A DNA stretch of 13,268 nucleotides from an uncultured Clostridia bacterium. GTDB taxonomy: Bacteria; Bacillota; Clostridia; Christensenellales; Borkfalkiaceae. The stretch spans positions 1 to 13,268 of the forward strand of contig CAMOVY010000014.1 of the NCBI GenBank assembly GCA_946627905.1, given 5' to 3'. Each line of letters begins with the position of its first letter. The first letter of the stretch is position 1. The position numbers were made by a program, and so were the translations under genes. The notes beneath the pieces are model-generated. The model was not told the origin of the DNA. It was given only the letters and a program-made list of their open reading frames with translations, and searched no databases. Below are positions 12,157 to 13,268 of the stretch, one piece after another.

Positions 12157-13268
12157 ATGCTTTCTTATCTTTGTATTCCTTTCGGATATTTAATGAAATG
12201 GTGCTGGCAACTTGTGGGCGATTACGGCACGGCTATTATACTTTTCACGCTTTTAACCAAAATCGTGCTTATGCCTATTTCGGTATGGATTCAGAAAAAT
12301 TCCATACTTATGGTAAAAATTCAGCCGGAAATAAACTTTCTTAAAGCCAACAATTACGGCAATCTTGACGCGATTGCCGACGGACAAGCCAAAATTTACA
12401 AAAAAGCGCATTACCATCCGCTTATAACCATTATTCCGCTTATTCTGCAAGTTATACTGTTGCTTGCCGTAGTGGAAATAATCGAAAACCCCGCGCAATA
12501 TCTCGGCGTTGAACCTTCGGCGCATTTTTTGGGTATGGATTTATCCGTTATGCCTAAAGACGTTTGGGGCTTATATATTCTCGTTCCGATTGTCGCGGGC
12601 GCGTCCGCGTGGGTAATGTGCTTTACGCAAAACCTTTCAAACGTTCTGCAACACGAACAAAGCAAGTGGAACCAGTACGGTATGATGATTTTAAGCGTAG
12701 GGCTTTCGCTGTATTTGGGGCTTTTCGTGCCGACGGGCGTTGCCGTTTACTGGGTAGCGAGCAACCTTATGGCAGTCGGGCAGATGTACCTATTAAACGC
12801 GCTTATTAACCCCAAAAAATACGTGGATTACGAACTGTTGGAAGAAAGCCGCAAAGCGCTTGCCACAGTTAAATCTTTCGTAAAAGACGATAAAGACGAC
12901 AAACGTTATAAAGAAAACAAAAAGCGCGAAAAAGCCGATTACAAGAGTTTTAAAAAGATAGCCGGCAAACACGTGGTTTTCTATTCGGAAAAGAGCGGGT
13001 TTTACAAGTATTATAAGGACATAATCGCCGAACTATTAAAGCGTTCTAACCTTACTATCCACTATATAACCAACGACCCGTACGACGTTATTTTCGAAGT
13101 GGCAAAGCAACAGCCGAGAATAAAACCGTACTACATAGGCATTAAAAAACTTAACATTTTGATGATGCTGTTAGAAACGGATATGTTTATATGCACCACG
13201 CCCGAACTCGGCAAATATTATCTTAAACGTTCTTACGTGAAAAAAGATATAGAATATGTCTACGCTCC
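12157..13268 (+). CDS. YidC/Oxa1-type insertase fused to CDP-glycerol glycerophosphotransferase domain (3' truncated by window)
   Basis: The first 370 codons are present without a stop. Residues 1-225 are YidC-like: IPFGYLMKWCWQLVGDYG, the TAIILFTLLTKIVLMPISVW segment, a cytoplasmic hairpin (about 45-85), KIYKKAHYHPLITIIPLILQ, then hydrophobic helices near 89-110, 139-160 and 177-213 ending in PTGVAVYWVASNL. Lys35 sits where YidC has its groove arginine. A lysine-rich linker follows (about 230-270). From residue 272, HVVFYSEKSGFYKYYKDIIAELL, IHYITNDP, KPYYIG and DMFICTTPELGKYYLKR resemble the start of TagB/TarB/TarF-type CDP-glycerol glycerophosphotransferases, which add glycerol phosphate to wall polymers. 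There is no lipoprotein signal peptide, unlike most Gram-positive YidC. TAGGA lies seven bases before the ATG. The YidC part is clear; the transferase assignment is slightly less certain because its catalytic end is outside the window. Confidence 0.82.
   Translation, partial: MLSYLCIPFGYLMKWCWQLVGDYGTAIILFTLLTKIVLMPISVWIQKNSILMVKIQPEINFLKANNYGNLDAIADGQAKIYKKAHYHPLITIIPLILQVILLLAVVEIIENPAQYLGVEPSAHFLGMDLSVMPKDVWGLYILVPIVAGASAWVMCFTQNLSNVLQHEQSKWNQYGMMILSVGLSLYLGLFVPTGVAVYWVASNLMAVGQMYLLNALINPKKYVDYELLEESRKALATVKSFVKDDKDDKRYKENKKREKADYKSFKKIAGKHVVFYSEKSGFYKYYKDIIAELLKRSNLTIHYITNDPYDVIFEVAKQQPRIKPYYIGIKKLNILMMLLETDMFICTTPELGKYYLKRSYVKKDIEYVYA

Overview
The window looks like a bacterial chromosome segment from a low-to-medium G+C Gram-positive lineage (Bacillota, probably Clostridia or a relative). 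The pointers are the infC-rpmI-rplT order with a long attenuated leader, AGGAGG-type ribosome binding sites, sigma-A-like promoters, tandem DegV-family genes, an archaeal-type AspRS, and wall-polymer-type enzymes. The taxonomic placement is inference; no rRNA is present.

Layout. Positions 1-235 are the 3' end of tuf (EF-Tu), closed by a terminator. A lone four-helix membrane protein of unknown function follows (512-1024), with its own near-consensus promoter. It converges on aspS (1147-2484, minus strand), a predicted non-discriminating aspartyl-tRNA synthetase of archaeal type; back-to-back terminators separate the two. From a divergent promoter region run two adjacent DegV-family lipid-binding proteins and a membrane-anchored protein with four YegP/DUF1508-like repeats (2713-5612).

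A strong promoter and an attenuator-bearing leader then precede infC (ATA start codon), rpmI and rplT, followed by a TrmH/SpoU-family rRNA methyltransferase and a YebC/PmpR-family protein (5688-8533). Next comes an apparent stand-alone structured RNA gene (about 8630-8770) with a predicted pseudoknot and its own promoter and terminator. After it lie a secreted lipoprotein serine protease of HtrA type (8845-10182) and, behind another promoter, a two-gene envelope unit. That unit is a polytopic sulfatase/LTA-synthase-like enzyme (10387-12135) and a gene whose product begins as a YidC/Oxa1 insertase and continues into a TagB/TarB-like CDP-glycerol glycerophosphotransferase region. The window ends inside this last gene.

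How the genes work together. The central block is a translation and ribosome-biogenesis operon: IF-3, L35, L20, an rRNA methyltransferase and a YebC-type factor, with L20 probably feeding back on the leader. The last two genes probably act together in building or modifying a phosphoglycerol-containing surface polymer. The most unusual items are the YidC-glycerophosphotransferase fusion, the pseudoknotted RNA, the four-repeat YegP protein and the ATA start of infC.
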